64,000 bases of DNA, taken from contig NZ_CP022098.1 in NCBI RefSeq assembly GCF_002305875.1, positions 10,292,001-10,356,000 on the forward strand. Direction: 5' to 3'. The stretch is from Cystobacter fuscus. GTDB lineage: Bacteria > Myxococcota > Myxococcia > Myxococcales > Myxococcaceae. This document shows, in pieces, positions 17,935 to 26,868 of this stretch (position 1 is the first letter of the stretch; each line of letters opens with the position of its first letter). A model generated the notes under the pieces. It worked only from the letters and a program-made list of their open reading frames with translations, did not search any database and was not told where the DNA came from. The position numbers and the translations under genes were made by a program.

Positions 17935-18732
17935 CTACAGGGCCTTGGCCTCGTTGCGCAGCTTGTCCACCAGCGTCGCCACGTCCGGCACCCTGATGCC
18001 GGCCTTGCGCGCGGGGGGAGCGGCCATCTTGAGCACCTGCACCTTGGGGGTGACGTCCACGCCGAGCTTCTGCGGGGTCAGCTCCTCGATGGGCTTGCTC
18101 TTGGCCTTCATGATGCCCGGCAGGCTCGCGTAGCGCGGCATGTTCAGGCGCAGGTCCGTGGTGACCACCGCGGGCAGCGTGCACTCGATGGTGGCCAGTC
18201 CGTTGTCCACCTCGCGCACCACGCGCACCGACTTGCCATCCGCGCCCAGCACCAGCGCCGGCGACTTGCTCTTCTCCTGCTCGCTCTCCAGCGACTCGAC
18301 CTTGGAGGCGAACGTGGCCTGGCCCCAGCCGAGGTACTCGGCCAGGTACTGGCCCACCTGGTTCTGGTCATCGTCGATGGACTGCTTGCCCAGGACGACC
18401 AGGTCCGGCTTCTCCTTCTCCGTCACCTTCTGCAGCAGCCCCGCCACGCCCATCTGATCCAACGCGCCCGTGTGGTTCACCCACACCGCGCGCGTGGCGC
18501 CCATGGCGAGCGCGTGCCGCAGCTGCTCCTGCACTTCCTTGCCGCCGATGGAGACCACCACCACCTCGCCGCCATGCTTGGCCACGAGGCGCAGGGCCTC
18601 CTCCACCCCGATCTCATCGAAGGGATTGATCTTGTACTTGAGCCCCTCCTTCACGATGTCCGAACCGTCCGGCTTCACCTTGATCTTGGACTCGGGGTCT
18701 TCCACGCGCTTGGCGGTGACGAGGATCTTCAC
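17935..18732 (-). CDS. etfB: Electron transfer flavoprotein beta subunit
   Basis: 265 residues. EtfB pairs with EtfA and binds AMP. Typical sequence: KILVTAKRVEDPESKI at the start, KYKINPFDEIGVEEALRL, DLVVLGKQSIDDDQNQVGQYLAE (the AMP-contacting loop) and LPAVVTTDLRLNMPRYASLPGIMKAKSKP near the recognition loop, which would dock onto dehydrogenases. Translation starts at GTG 18732, preceded by GGAGAAG at suitable spacing. It is the first gene of etfB-etfA; a 181-base gap to the upstream acyl-CoA dehydrogenase may hold a promoter. Confidence 0.95.
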   Translation of the reverse strand: MKILVTAKRVEDPESKIKVKPDGSDIVKEGLKYKINPFDEIGVEEALRLVAKHGGEVVVVSIGGKEVQEQLRHALAMGATRAVWVNHTGALDQMGVAGLLQKVTEKEKPDLVVLGKQSIDDDQNQVGQYLAEYLGWGQATFASKVESLESEQEKSKSPALVLGADGKSVRVVREVDNGLATIECTLPAVVTTDLRLNMPRYASLPGIMKAKSKPIEELTPQKLGVDVTPKVQVLKMAAPPARKAGIRVPDVATLVDKLRNEAKAL

Positions 18733-18913
18733 GGTCGTTCTTCTCCATTCCGAAGACGAAGAGCGGCTATCTCCCACTCGAAAAGGCGGGGGCGTCATGT
18801 CGGATGACGCACCGCACTGGGGAGATAATCGAGGGCATTGATTTTCGCATCAACACCCCCGACCGGCAACCGGGAAGCGCGCGCGGACTGTAGGATTTCT
18901 TATCCGACGAGTC

Positions 18914-20050
18914 CTATTTGAACAGCTCCTTGGCGATGACGAGCCGCTGCACCTGGCTGGTGCCCTCGTAGATTTGAATGAGCTTGGCGTCGCGCATGAG
19001 CTTCTCGACCGGGTATTCCTTGATGTAGCCGTAACCGCCGTAGACCTGGACGGCGTCGGTGGCGACCTTCATGGCCATGTCGGCGGCGAAGCACTTGGCG
19101 TAGGAGGACAGGAGGGTGTTCTTCTGGCCCTGGTCGAGCAGCCAGGCGCTCTCGTGGCAGAGCAGACGCGCGGCGTGGGTGTTCATGGCCATGTCGGCGA
19201 GCATGAACTGGATGGCCTGGTGCTCGCGGATGGGCTTGCCGAAGGTGCGGCGTTGGCTGGAGTACTCCAGGGAGTACTCGAGGGCGGCGCGGGCGATGCC
19301 CACGGACATGATGGCGGTGATGGGACGGCTGTTGTCGAGCGTCTCCATGGCGATGCGGAAGCCCTCGCCCTCCTCGCCGATGCGGTTGGCCACCGGCACG
19401 CGCACGTCCTCGAAGGTGAGGGTGACGGTGTCGCTGGCGCGCTGGCCCATCTTGTTCTCGTGCTTGCCGGGGGTCAGGCCCTTGGGACGGCCCTCCACCA
19501 CGAAGCAGGTGATGCCCTTGTGCTTCCTGGCCTTATCGACCGTGGCGAACACCGTGTACTGGTCCGCGTGGCCGCCGTTGGTGATGAAACACTTGGAGCC
19601 GTTGAGCACGTAGTGGTCGCCGTCACGCACGGCGGTGGTGCTCATGTTGGCCACGTCCGAGCCCGCCTCCGGCTCGGTGAGACAGAAGGCGGCGAGCTTG
19701 AACTTCTCCGTGAAGGGGGTGAGCAGGCGCTTCTTCTGCTCCTCGGTGGCGCCCACGACGATGGGCAGGTTGGCCAGATCGTTGGCGGTGATGGAGGTGG
19801 CCATGCCCGAGCAGCCCCAGGCCAGCTCCTCGTAGGCGAGGAGCTGGTCGAGGTGCGCCAGCCCCAGGCCGCCGCACGACTCGGGGATGTTCATGTTGAG
19901 CAGGCCATTCTCCCAGGCGGAGGCGATGATGTCGCGGGGGAACTCGCTCGTCTCGTCGTGGTGGGCCGCCTTGGGGCGGATGACCTCGCGGGCGAACTTG
20001 CGCGCCATCTCCTGCAGGGCGCGCTGGGATTCGGAGAGCTGGAAGTCCAT
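18914..20050 (-). CDS. Acyl-CoA dehydrogenase
   Basis: 378 residues, standard for short/medium/branched-chain acyl-CoA dehydrogenases. It introduces the first double bond in fatty-acid or branched amino-acid breakdown and reduces ETF. Motifs: AFCLTEPEAGSDVA (FAD/substrate), CFITNGGHAD, YSSQRRTFGKPI, VQVYGGYGYIKEYP and the catalytic Glu in IYEGTSQVQRLVIAK. ATG 20050 begins the usual MDFQLSESQR. Its position upstream of etfB-etfA on the same strand makes a working electron-transfer unit likely. Confidence 0.93.
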   Translation of the reverse strand: MDFQLSESQRALQEMARKFAREVIRPKAAHHDETSEFPRDIIASAWENGLLNMNIPESCGGLGLAHLDQLLAYEELAWGCSGMATSITANDLANLPIVVGATEEQKKRLLTPFTEKFKLAAFCLTEPEAGSDVANMSTTAVRDGDHYVLNGSKCFITNGGHADQYTVFATVDKARKHKGITCFVVEGRPKGLTPGKHENKMGQRASDTVTLTFEDVRVPVANRIGEEGEGFRIAMETLDNSRPITAIMSVGIARAALEYSLEYSSQRRTFGKPIREHQAIQFMLADMAMNTHAARLLCHESAWLLDQGQKNTLLSSYAKCFAADMAMKVATDAVQVYGGYGYIKEYPVEKLMRDAKLIQIYEGTSQVQRLVIAKELFK

Positions 20051-20224
20051 GGGGTCCTCGCTGCGTGGGGCCGGGACCGCGTGGGCGCGAGGAATCCGTC
20101 CTCTCCGCCAGGGCCCCAGACGACTGTAGGTGCCCAGACGAATACTCCGCGGCCCGGAATTCCGCCAGTCCGCCCACCCCCTCGCGAGGCCCGCGCTCGC
20201 TCGTTCCCCCTGATGAAACGAGAA

Positions 20225-20256
20225 GGCCACCGGCTCCCGTGAAGGAGGCGGTGGCC
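20225..20256 (-). terminator. Terminator after transaldolase
   Basis: GGCCACCG (20225-20232) pairs with CGGTGGCC (20249-20256), an 8-bp stem with a 16-base loop. It lies about 40 bases past the transaldolase stop on the minus strand and is followed there by a T-rich stretch (TTCTCGTTTC). Confidence 0.5.
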
Positions 20257-20296
20257 CGTGGACTTCAATGGCGTTCCCGGAAACCGGGGTTGTGTC

Positions 20297-20953
20297 TCAG
20301 GGCTTGGCGGCCTTGGGAACCTTCTCCCAGTCGGCCAGGAACTTCTTGATGCCCGCGTCGGTGAGCGGGTGGTTGGCGAGCTGGGCGATGACGCTGAAGG
20401 GCAGCGTGGCCACGTCGGCGCCCATGCGCGCCGCCTGCAGCACGTGCACGGGGTTGCGCACGCTGGCCACCAGCACCTGCGTCTGGAAGTCGTAGTTCTG
20501 GTAGATCTCGATGATGTGGGCGATGAGCTCCATGCCGTCCTGGGAGATGTCATCCAGGCGGCCCACGAAGGGCGAGATGTACGTGGCGCCCGCCTTGGCG
20601 GCCAGCAGCGCCTGGTTGGCGGAGAAGCACAGCGTCACGTTGGTCTTGATGCCCTCGGCGGTGAGCGTCTTGACGGCCTTCATGCCCTCCACGCCCATGG
20701 GGACCTTCACCACCACGTTCTTGTGGATCTTGGCGAGGCCCCGGCCTTCCTTGACCAGCTCGTCGGCCTTCTCGGAGACGCACTCGGCGCTCACCGGCCC
20801 ATCCACGATGGAGCAGATCTCCCGGATGGTCTCCTCCAGGCCCCGGCCCGCCTTGGCGAGCAGCGACGGGTTGGTCGTCACACCATCCACACAGCCCATG
20901 TCGTAGGCGGTGCGGATCTCCTTGATGTCGGCGGTATCGATGAAGAACTTCAT
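20297..20953 (-). CDS. tal: Transaldolase (small TalC/Fsa-type)
   Basis: 218 residues. It transfers a dihydroxyacetone unit between sugar phosphates in the pentose phosphate pathway. The fold begins [10 protein letters not shown] and has DGVTTNPSL, the Schiff-base Lys in [23 protein letters not shown] and [16 protein letters not shown]. The residue that separates transaldolase from fructose-6-phosphate aldolase in this family is Phe here (SPFVGR) rather than Tyr, which favours true transaldolase. It is single-gene, divergent from kdsD, with a hairpin downstream. Confidence 0.92.
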   Translation of the reverse strand: MKFFIDTADIKEIRTAYDMGCVDGVTTNPSLLAKAGRGLEETIREICSIVDGPVSAECVSEKADELVKEGRGLAKIHKNVVVKVPMGVEGMKAVKTLTAEGIKTNVTLCFSANQALLAAKAGATYISPFVGRLDDISQDGMELIAHIIEIYQNYDFQTQVLVASVRNPVHVLQAARMGADVATLPFSVIAQLANHPLTDAGIKKFLADWEKVPKAAKP

Positions 20954-21127
20954 CTCGTCCCCTCTCCAGGTTCAGGTCAGCGGGCGGTTGGGCCCTCTTC
21001 GAGTCAACCCGCGGGGTGGGCTCAGGCACTCCCGAGTGCCCGCCGGGCGAGGAGGCGCGTAGCCGATGCCCCCGGGTGCGTCAAGCTGGCAGGCCCGCTG
21101 TGTCCAGAGGTACAACGCCGCCCCACC
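20954..21127. promoter_or_regulatory. Divergent intergenic region, tal / kdsD
   Basis: 174 bases between two divergent starts must contain promoters for both genes. I saw no clear consensus promoter and no strong operator. Confidence 0.3.
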
Positions 21128-22198
21128 ATGGCCCGAGCCCCCCGCAACACCGCCCGCAAGCCGCGCCTTCGGGCCGTGCCTCCCCAGGAAGATGCACCCG
21201 TGACGCCGTCCGTGCCCGCCGCGGACGAGCGCGAGGCCACGCTCGCCTATGCCCGCAGCGTGCTGGAGGCGGAGGCCCAGGCCATCCTCGGACTGATGGG
21301 GCGGGTGGGCGATGCCTTCCTGCGCGCCCTGGAGCTGGTGCGCGACTGCCCGGGCCAGGTGGTGGTGACGGGCATCGGCAAGGCGGGGCTCATCGGCCAG
21401 AAGCTGTCGGCCACGCTGGCCTCCACCGGCATCCGCTCCGTCTTCCTCCACCCCACCGAGGCGGCGCACGGAGACCTGGGCCGGGTGGGCCGTGGAGACG
21501 TCATCCTCGCGCTCTCCAACAGCGGCGCCACCGAGGAGCTGGTGCGGCTGTTGCCCTCGTTCAAGCGGCTGGGCGCGCCCGTCATCGCCCTCACGGGTGA
21601 CGCGGAGAGCCCGCTGGCGCGCGGCGCGGACGTGGTGCTGGACATCGGCCGCATCGAGGAGGCGTGCCCCATGGGCCTGGTGCCCACCGCCTCCACCGCG
21701 GCGCTGCACGCCATCGGGGACGCGCTCGCCATGGCCGTGCTGCGCTCGCGCCCCTTCGGCTCCGCCGAGTACGCCCTGCTCCACCCCGCGGGCAAGCTCG
21801 GCCGCTCCGTCATGCGCGTCGTCGATTTGATGCGCTCGGGCTCCTCCAATCCGCTCGTGCGCGACACCGCGAAGCTGTCCGAGGCCGTGGTGGTGATGAC
21901 GAACACGCCGGGACGCCCCGGAGCCACCAACGTCGTGGACAAGCAGGGGCGGCTGGTGGGCATCTTCACGGACGGAGACCTGCGCCGGCTCGTGGAGAAG
22001 GGCTTCACCGACTTCGAGCGGCCCCTGCGCGAGGTGATGGGCAAGCGGCCCCGGTGCGTGGGCCCCGAGGTGCTGGTGCTCGAGGCCACCCGCCTCATGC
22101 GCGAGGCGCGCGTGGATCAACTCCCCGTGGTGGACGCCGAGGGCCGCGCGGTGGGACTGCTCGATGTACAGGACCTGCTCGCCGCGCGATCCTTCTAG
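21128..22198 (+). CDS. kdsD: Arabinose-5-phosphate isomerase (KpsF/GutQ family)
   Basis: 356 residues. It makes arabinose 5-phosphate, the precursor of Kdo for lipopolysaccharide. The SIS sugar-isomerase domain (about 50-190) shows TGIGKAGLIGQKLSATLASTG, FLHPTEAAHGDLG and LSNSGATEE; the CBS pair (about 225-350) follows, with GIFTDGDLRRL and DQLPVVDAEGRAVGLLDVQDLL. It carries an extra basic N-terminal stretch of about 40 residues. ATG 21128 is the first plausible start. The next gene follows after 11 bases and is probably co-transcribed. Confidence 0.92.
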   Translation: MARAPRNTARKPRLRAVPPQEDAPVTPSVPAADEREATLAYARSVLEAEAQAILGLMGRVGDAFLRALELVRDCPGQVVVTGIGKAGLIGQKLSATLASTGIRSVFLHPTEAAHGDLGRVGRGDVILALSNSGATEELVRLLPSFKRLGAPVIALTGDAESPLARGADVVLDIGRIEEACPMGLVPTASTAALHAIGDALAMAVLRSRPFGSAEYALLHPAGKLGRSVMRVVDLMRSGSSNPLVRDTAKLSEAVVVMTNTPGRPGATNVVDKQGRLVGIFTDGDLRRLVEKGFTDFERPLREVMGKRPRCVGPEVLVLEATRLMREARVDQLPVVDAEGRAVGLLDVQDLLAARSF

Positions 22199-22209
22199 AC
22201 TGCGGGGAC

Positions 22210-23157
22210 ATGAAGATCGCCCTCCTGGATGACTATCAGCGCGTCGCGCGGGACTTCGCCGACTGGACGCGCCTGCCCGCGGACAGTGAGCTCGTGGTGT
22301 TCGACCACCACATCGCCGAGCGCGAGGTGCTGCTCGAGACCCTCCAACGCTTCGAGGTGATCGTCCTCATGCGCGAGCGCACGCCCTTCCCCGTCGAGGT
22401 GATCGAGCGGCTGCCGAACCTGCGCCTGCTCATCACCACGGGCAATCGCAACGCGTCCATCGACCTCGCGGCCTGCCGGGCGCGCGGCATCACCGTGAGC
22501 GGCACGGGCGCGGTGGGCACGTCCACCGCGGAGCTGACCTGGGGCCTCATCCTCGCGCTCATCAAGCGCATCCCGCTCGAGGACCGTGCCCTGCGCGCGG
22601 GGAGCTGGCAGACGGGACTGACCACGAGTCTCACGGGCAAGCGGCTGGGTCTGCTGGGGCTCGGGAAGCTGGGCACGCAGGTGGCGCGCGTGGGTCAGGC
22701 CTTCGGCATGGAGGTGGTGGCCTGGAGCCAGAACCTCACCGACGCGCGGGCCGCCGAGGTGGGCGTCCGCCGGGTGGAGAAGCGCGAGCTGTTCGCCACC
22801 TCCGACATCGTCAGCCTGCACCTGGTGCTCGGGGAGCGCACGCGGGGCATCGTCGGCGCGGAGGAACTCAACGCCATGAAGCCGGAGGCCTGCTTCATCA
22901 ACACCGCGCGGGCGGGGCTCGTGGACGAGACCGCGCTCCTGGAGGTGCTGCGCGAGCGGCGCATCGCCGGGGCGGGGCTGGATGTCTTCCCCATCGAGCC
23001 CCTGCCGTCGAACCATCCCCTGCTCGCCCTGGACAACGTCGTGTTGACGCCACACCTGGGCTACGTGACGCGGGAGAACTACGCCGTCTTCTACCGCGAC
23101 GCGCTGGAGGACATCCTCGCCTGGAAGGCCGGCAAGCCCGTGCGCCGGCTCGCCTGA
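22210..23157 (+). CDS. D-2-hydroxyacid dehydrogenase
   Basis: 315 residues, an NAD-dependent enzyme reducing 2-keto acids. The Rossmann motif is LLGLGKLGTQVA. The substrate-binding and catalytic segments are NTARAGLVDETALL (Arg), the Glu of DVFPIEPLP and the His of LTPHLGY. It resembles phosphoglycerate-dehydrogenase-like proteins but lacks the regulatory ACT domain, so it is probably not SerA. It is 11 bases downstream of kdsD. Substrate unknown. Confidence 0.88.
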   Translation: MKIALLDDYQRVARDFADWTRLPADSELVVFDHHIAEREVLLETLQRFEVIVLMRERTPFPVEVIERLPNLRLLITTGNRNASIDLAACRARGITVSGTGAVGTSTAELTWGLILALIKRIPLEDRALRAGSWQTGLTTSLTGKRLGLLGLGKLGTQVARVGQAFGMEVVAWSQNLTDARAAEVGVRRVEKRELFATSDIVSLHLVLGERTRGIVGAEELNAMKPEACFINTARAGLVDETALLEVLRERRIAGAGLDVFPIEPLPSNHPLLALDNVVLTPHLGYVTRENYAVFYRDALEDILAWKAGKPVRRLA

Positions 23158-23170
23158 GGCGCCACGGCGG

Positions 23171-24595
23171 CTACTCCAGCTTGGCCTGGAGCGAGGCGCT
23201 CGCCGCGTAGTCCGGCGCGGAGGCCGCCAGCTTCGCCCACAGGGCCTTGGCGCCCTTCGTGTCGCCCTTGGCCTTGAGCGTCTCGCCGAGCTTGTCCACC
23301 GCCGCGGGATCCGAGCTCACCGCCACGCCCCACACCCGATCCGCGGTGGGCTTGCCCAGACCCACGAGCGTCCACGCCAGACCCGCCTTCACCCGCCCAT
23401 CCGGACGCAGCGGCATCACCTGCCGGTACGCCGTGAGCGCCTCGTCGTAGCGCCCCTTGGAGAGCAGCTCCTCGCCCTGAGCCACCGTCTGATCGAGCTG
23501 GGCCTCGAGCTCTGGCGTGTGCTCGACGCTGTTCATCGCATCCATGGTCTCCTGCGAGACCATGGGCGCCGAGGCCCCGCCGCCCTGCATGGGACCCGCC
23601 GCCATGGGACGTCCGCCCGCGTTGGGCGCCGACGCCTGCGCCATGGCAGGAGGACCTCCTCGCGACAGATCCAGCTTCGAGGAGCGGATGCGCCGGTCCT
23701 CCTCGCGCGTGGCCAGCCACTTCTTCATGCCGCCGGCCTTCTCCGCCTCGTCCGTCATGCGCGACAGCTTGCGCGCCAGCGACACCCGGGGAGAGGTGGG
23801 GTGCGCCGCGATGAAGGCCTCGAAGCCCTCGTGCGCGCTGCGCAGCGCCTTCACGTCCTCGCCCCGCGTCTCGTAGAGCACCGCCGAGCGCCCGAAGAGC
23901 GCGTCGGCGAACGACGGCGCCACCTCCAGCACGCGCTCGTACACCTTGAGCGCGCCCGGGGCGTCATTCGTCAGGAAGAGCGCGTTGGCGCGCATGGACT
24001 CCACGTCCAGCGACAGCTCGAGCGCCGCGCGCGCACAGGCCACCGCGCCCGCCGTGTCGCCCTTCTTCGCGCGCTCGGCCGCCACCTTCGCCCGCTCCTC
24101 CATCGCCGTCTGATCCGTGAAGCCGCAGCGGGCCTCCTCCGCGCTCGGCACCGCGCCCGCGCCCAGCTTCTTGCGCTGCGCGAGGAACAGCTCGCGCGTG
24201 GACTTCGCCTTGTCCTCGGCCTGCTGGAGGTAGGGGATGGCCTCCTCGAAGCGGCCGCTCGTGTAGTAGAGCTTGCCGAGCGACGAGGCGATCTCGAAGG
24301 TCTTCTCCCGCTCGCGCAGGCCCTGCATCCCCTCCAGTTGCTTGAGCAGCTCGTCCGCGGTGGGCGCCGCGCGGCCCGTCATCGCGGGGTGGCCTTGCGG
24401 CAGCGCGGAGGGATCCACGGGGGCCGGGCTGCCCACACCGACGGCGGGGGGATGGCCCGGGGGCAGACCCGTGGGGGGCGAGGAAGCAGCCGGGGGCTCG
24501 GCGGCCGCGCCGAGGGGCGGGTGACCGGCGGGCAGGGAGGGAGGATCGGCGGCGAGCAGCGCCGCGGTGGCGGTCAGGGCCAGCGAGAGGGTCAT
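23171..24595 (-). CDS. TPR-repeat protein with LPxGHP-repeat N-terminus
   Basis: 474 residues. After a signal-like N-terminus (MTLSLALTATAALLAADPP) a Pro-rich segment carries three copies of an LPxGHP motif (LPAGHPP, LPPGHPP, LPQGHPA). Tetratricopeptide-type helical pairs fill residues about 75-280 (KLYYTSGRFEEAIPYLQQAE, ANALFLTNDAPGALKVYERVLE), then a linker and a further pair near 370-460. It is probably an exported scaffold protein. The ATG overlaps the folK stop by four bases, so it is the last gene of the lysA-dapA-dapB-folK operon. Confidence 0.8.
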   Translation of the reverse strand: MTLSLALTATAALLAADPPSLPAGHPPLGAAAEPPAASSPPTGLPPGHPPAVGVGSPAPVDPSALPQGHPAMTGRAAPTADELLKQLEGMQGLREREKTFEIASSLGKLYYTSGRFEEAIPYLQQAEDKAKSTRELFLAQRKKLGAGAVPSAEEARCGFTDQTAMEERAKVAAERAKKGDTAGAVACARAALELSLDVESMRANALFLTNDAPGALKVYERVLEVAPSFADALFGRSAVLYETRGEDVKALRSAHEGFEAFIAAHPTSPRVSLARKLSRMTDEAEKAGGMKKWLATREEDRRIRSSKLDLSRGGPPAMAQASAPNAGGRPMAAGPMQGGGASAPMVSQETMDAMNSVEHTPELEAQLDQTVAQGEELLSKGRYDEALTAYRQVMPLRPDGRVKAGLAWTLVGLGKPTADRVWGVAVSSDPAAVDKLGETLKAKGDTKGAKALWAKLAASAPDYAASASLQAKLE

Positions 24596-25119
24596 GACTC
24601 GGTCAGGGGGTAAGAGGGTTCAGGCCACTGGGTGGACTCGCACCGCTGCACGTCCTGGGGCGAGAGCTGCTCGAGCAACTGCGCCACGGTCAGGCACAAC
24701 ACCGGGTGCTCCACATGGGGTGCCAGCTCGGCCAGGGGCTCCAGCGCGAAGCGGCGTTTGTGCAGCTCCAGGTGGGGAACCTGGAGATTGGGGTCGGCCA
24801 CGATCTCACCCTCCCACAGGAGGATGTCGAGGTCGATGGGACGCGGACCCCAGCGCGCCCCTCCGGGCTCGCGGCCCAGATCCATCTCGATCTGCTTCAG
24901 GATGGTCAACAGGCGCTGGGGAGGCAGCGCGCACTCCAGCTCCACCACGGCGTTGAGGTAGCGGGGCTGGGGAGGCCCCACCGGAGCGCTCTCGAAGAGC
25001 GAGGAGCAGCGCAGCACCACCACCGCGTCGATGCGCGAGAGCGCCTCGAGAGCGGAGACGAGCTGGACTTCCCGGTCTCCCTCATTGGAGCCCAATCCGA
25101 CATAGACGTTGGAGTTCAA
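24592..25119 (-). CDS. folK: 2-amino-4-hydroxy-6-hydroxymethyldihydropteridine pyrophosphokinase
   Basis: 175 residues. HPPK pyrophosphorylates the pterin in folate synthesis. Motifs are VYVGLGSNEGDRE at the start, SSLFESAPVG, QPRYLNAVVELE, and the magnesium-binding GPRPIDLDILLW. LQVPHLELHKRRFALEPLAELAP completes the substrate pocket. The likely start is TTG 25119, because the conserved YVGLGSN begins within a few codons and no ATG or GTG is nearer. It overlaps the TPR gene by four bases. Confidence 0.92.
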   Translation of the reverse strand: MNSNVYVGLGSNEGDREVQLVSALEALSRIDAVVVLRCSSLFESAPVGPPQPRYLNAVVELECALPPQRLLTILKQIEMDLGREPGGARWGPRPIDLDILLWEGEIVADPNLQVPHLELHKRRFALEPLAELAPHVEHPVLCLTVAQLLEQLSPQDVQRCESTQWPEPSYPLTES

Positions 25120-25165
25120 GGCTCCATCTCAACAGGAAGAGCCCGGGTCCGGATTCCCAGGGGGC

Positions 25166-25951
25166 TCATGTCGCCCTCGGAAAGCCGAGCACGTCGGCCA
25201 TGTCGTACAACCCCGGCGTCCGGCCCGTCACCCAGCGCGCGGCGCGCAGGGCCCCGAGGCCGAACTGGTCCCGGCTGGTCGCCCGGTGGGTCAGCTCGAT
25301 GCGCTCGCCCTCGCCGTAGAAGAACACGGTGTGCTCGCCCACCACATCTCCGCCCCGCAGCGTCTGGACGCCGATCTCCTTCCTGGGGCGCGCGCCGATC
25401 TGGCCGTGGCGGGCGAAGGTCAGGTCCTCCTGGCCGCGCCCCAGCGCCGAGGCGAGCACCTCGGCCAGCTTCAGCGCCGTGCCCGAGGGAGCGTCCTTCT
25501 TCATGCGGTGGTGGGCCTCCAGCACCTCCACGTCGTAGCCGTCACCCAGGACGCGGGCGAACTCGGCGGCCATGCGGATGACCACGTTCACCCCCACCGA
25601 GGTGTTGGGGGCGAGCACCACGGGGATGGAGGCCGCGCTCCGGGCCACCTCCGCGCGGGCCTCGGGGGTGAAGCCCGTGGAGCCGATGACCAGGGCCACG
25701 CCGCGCTCGGCGCACTGGCGCGCATGCACCACGCTGGCCTCCGCGCTGGTGAAGTCGAGGACCACCTGGGCCCGCGCCGCGTCGAGCACCCGGCCCAGGT
25801 CATCCCCCGCGGGAACGCCGAGCGCCGCCAGTTGCTCGGCCTTGCCCCGGGCGGTGGCACCGGCCAGCTCCAGGTCCGGCGCCTCGCGCACGAGGCGGTT
25901 CAGGGTGGCGCCCATGCGCCCGGTGACGCCCGTGAGGACGGTGCGAATCAT
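25166..25951 (-). CDS. dapB: 4-hydroxy-tetrahydrodipicolinate reductase
   Basis: 261 residues. It reduces the DapA product in lysine and diaminopimelate synthesis. GVTGRMG binds the cofactor. The catalytic signature is [20 protein letters not shown] with its His and Lys. [24 protein letters not shown] is the conserved C-terminal part. The gene is 13 bases after dapA, consistent with operon expression. Confidence 0.95.
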   Translation of the reverse strand: MIRTVLTGVTGRMGATLNRLVREAPDLELAGATARGKAEQLAALGVPAGDDLGRVLDAARAQVVLDFTSAEASVVHARQCAERGVALVIGSTGFTPEARAEVARSAASIPVVLAPNTSVGVNVVIRMAAEFARVLGDGYDVEVLEAHHRMKKDAPSGTALKLAEVLASALGRGQEDLTFARHGQIGARPRKEIGVQTLRGGDVVGEHTVFFYGEGERIELTHRATSRDQFGLGALRAARWVTGRTPGLYDMADVLGFPRAT

Positions 25952-25964
25952 GGGGAGGCGTCTC

Positions 25965-26852
25965 CTAGCCCTGGAGCAGGCCCAGCTTGCGCAGCTCGGC
26001 CTCCAGCTTCCGGGCGTTGGGCTCGGTCATGGGAACCAGCGGCAGGCGGACCTCGGGACCGAACAGCCCCAGGGCGTGCAGCGCCCACTTCACGGGGATG
26101 GGGCTGGACTCGACGAAGAGCAGCCGGTGCAGCTCGTTCATCCGCACCTGGAGCGCCCGCGCCTGCTCGAACCGCCCGGCGCGCGCGGCCGCCACCAGGT
26201 CCGCCATCATCCGGGGCGCCACGTTCGAGGACACGGAGATGACGCCCTTGCCTCCGCACGCGATGAAGGGCAGCACGGTGAAGTCGTCTCCGGACAGCAG
26301 CGTCAACCGATCGCCGCACTTCTCCACCAGGTCCACCGCGCGGGGCATGTTGCCCGTGGCCTCCTTGATGGCCACCACCTCGGGCACGTCGCACAGCCGC
26401 AGCACCGTCTCCGGCAACAGGTCCACGCCGGTGCGGCCCGGCACGTTGTAGACGACGATGGGAAAGCCCGGATGGGCGCGGGCCACGGCCTTGTAGTGCT
26501 CCACCAGGCCCGCCTGCGTGGGCTTGTTGTAGTAGGGCGTCACGAGCAGCGCGCCGTCCGCCCCCACGTCCCGCGCGAGCCGCACGCCCGCGATCGTCTC
26601 CGCGGTGCTGTTGGAGCCCGCGCCCGCCACCACGGGCGCCCGGCCGGCCGCCTCGTCCACCGCCACGCGGATGGCGCGCTGGCGCTCCTCGGCGGACATC
26701 GTCACCGCCTCGCCCGTCGTCCCCATGGGGATGAGCCCACTGGTGCCCCCCGCGAGTTGCTGGCGGATGAGCGCCCGGTAGGCTCCCTCGTCGAACGCTC
26801 CCTGCCGGAACGGCGTGGCGAGCGCGGTCATCGAGCCTTCGAAAGTCTTCAT
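25965..26852 (-). CDS. dapA: 4-hydroxy-tetrahydrodipicolinate synthase
   Basis: 295 residues. It condenses pyruvate with aspartate semialdehyde, the entry to diaminopimelate. The Schiff-base Lys is in VVAIKEATG, the catalytic Tyr in [10 protein letters not shown] and the pyruvate-binding Thr pair in [25 protein letters not shown] is also typical. It starts at ATG 26852, 16 bases after the lysA stop. Confidence 0.95.
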   Translation of the reverse strand: MKTFEGSMTALATPFRQGAFDEGAYRALIRQQLAGGTSGLIPMGTTGEAVTMSAEERQRAIRVAVDEAAGRAPVVAGAGSNSTAETIAGVRLARDVGADGALLVTPYYNKPTQAGLVEHYKAVARAHPGFPIVVYNVPGRTGVDLLPETVLRLCDVPEVVAIKEATGNMPRAVDLVEKCGDRLTLLSGDDFTVLPFIACGGKGVISVSSNVAPRMMADLVAAARAGRFEQARALQVRMNELHRLLFVESSPIPVKWALHALGLFGPEVRLPLVPMTEPNARKLEAELRKLGLLQG

Positions 26853-26868
26853 ACAGCGGCTTATACGG

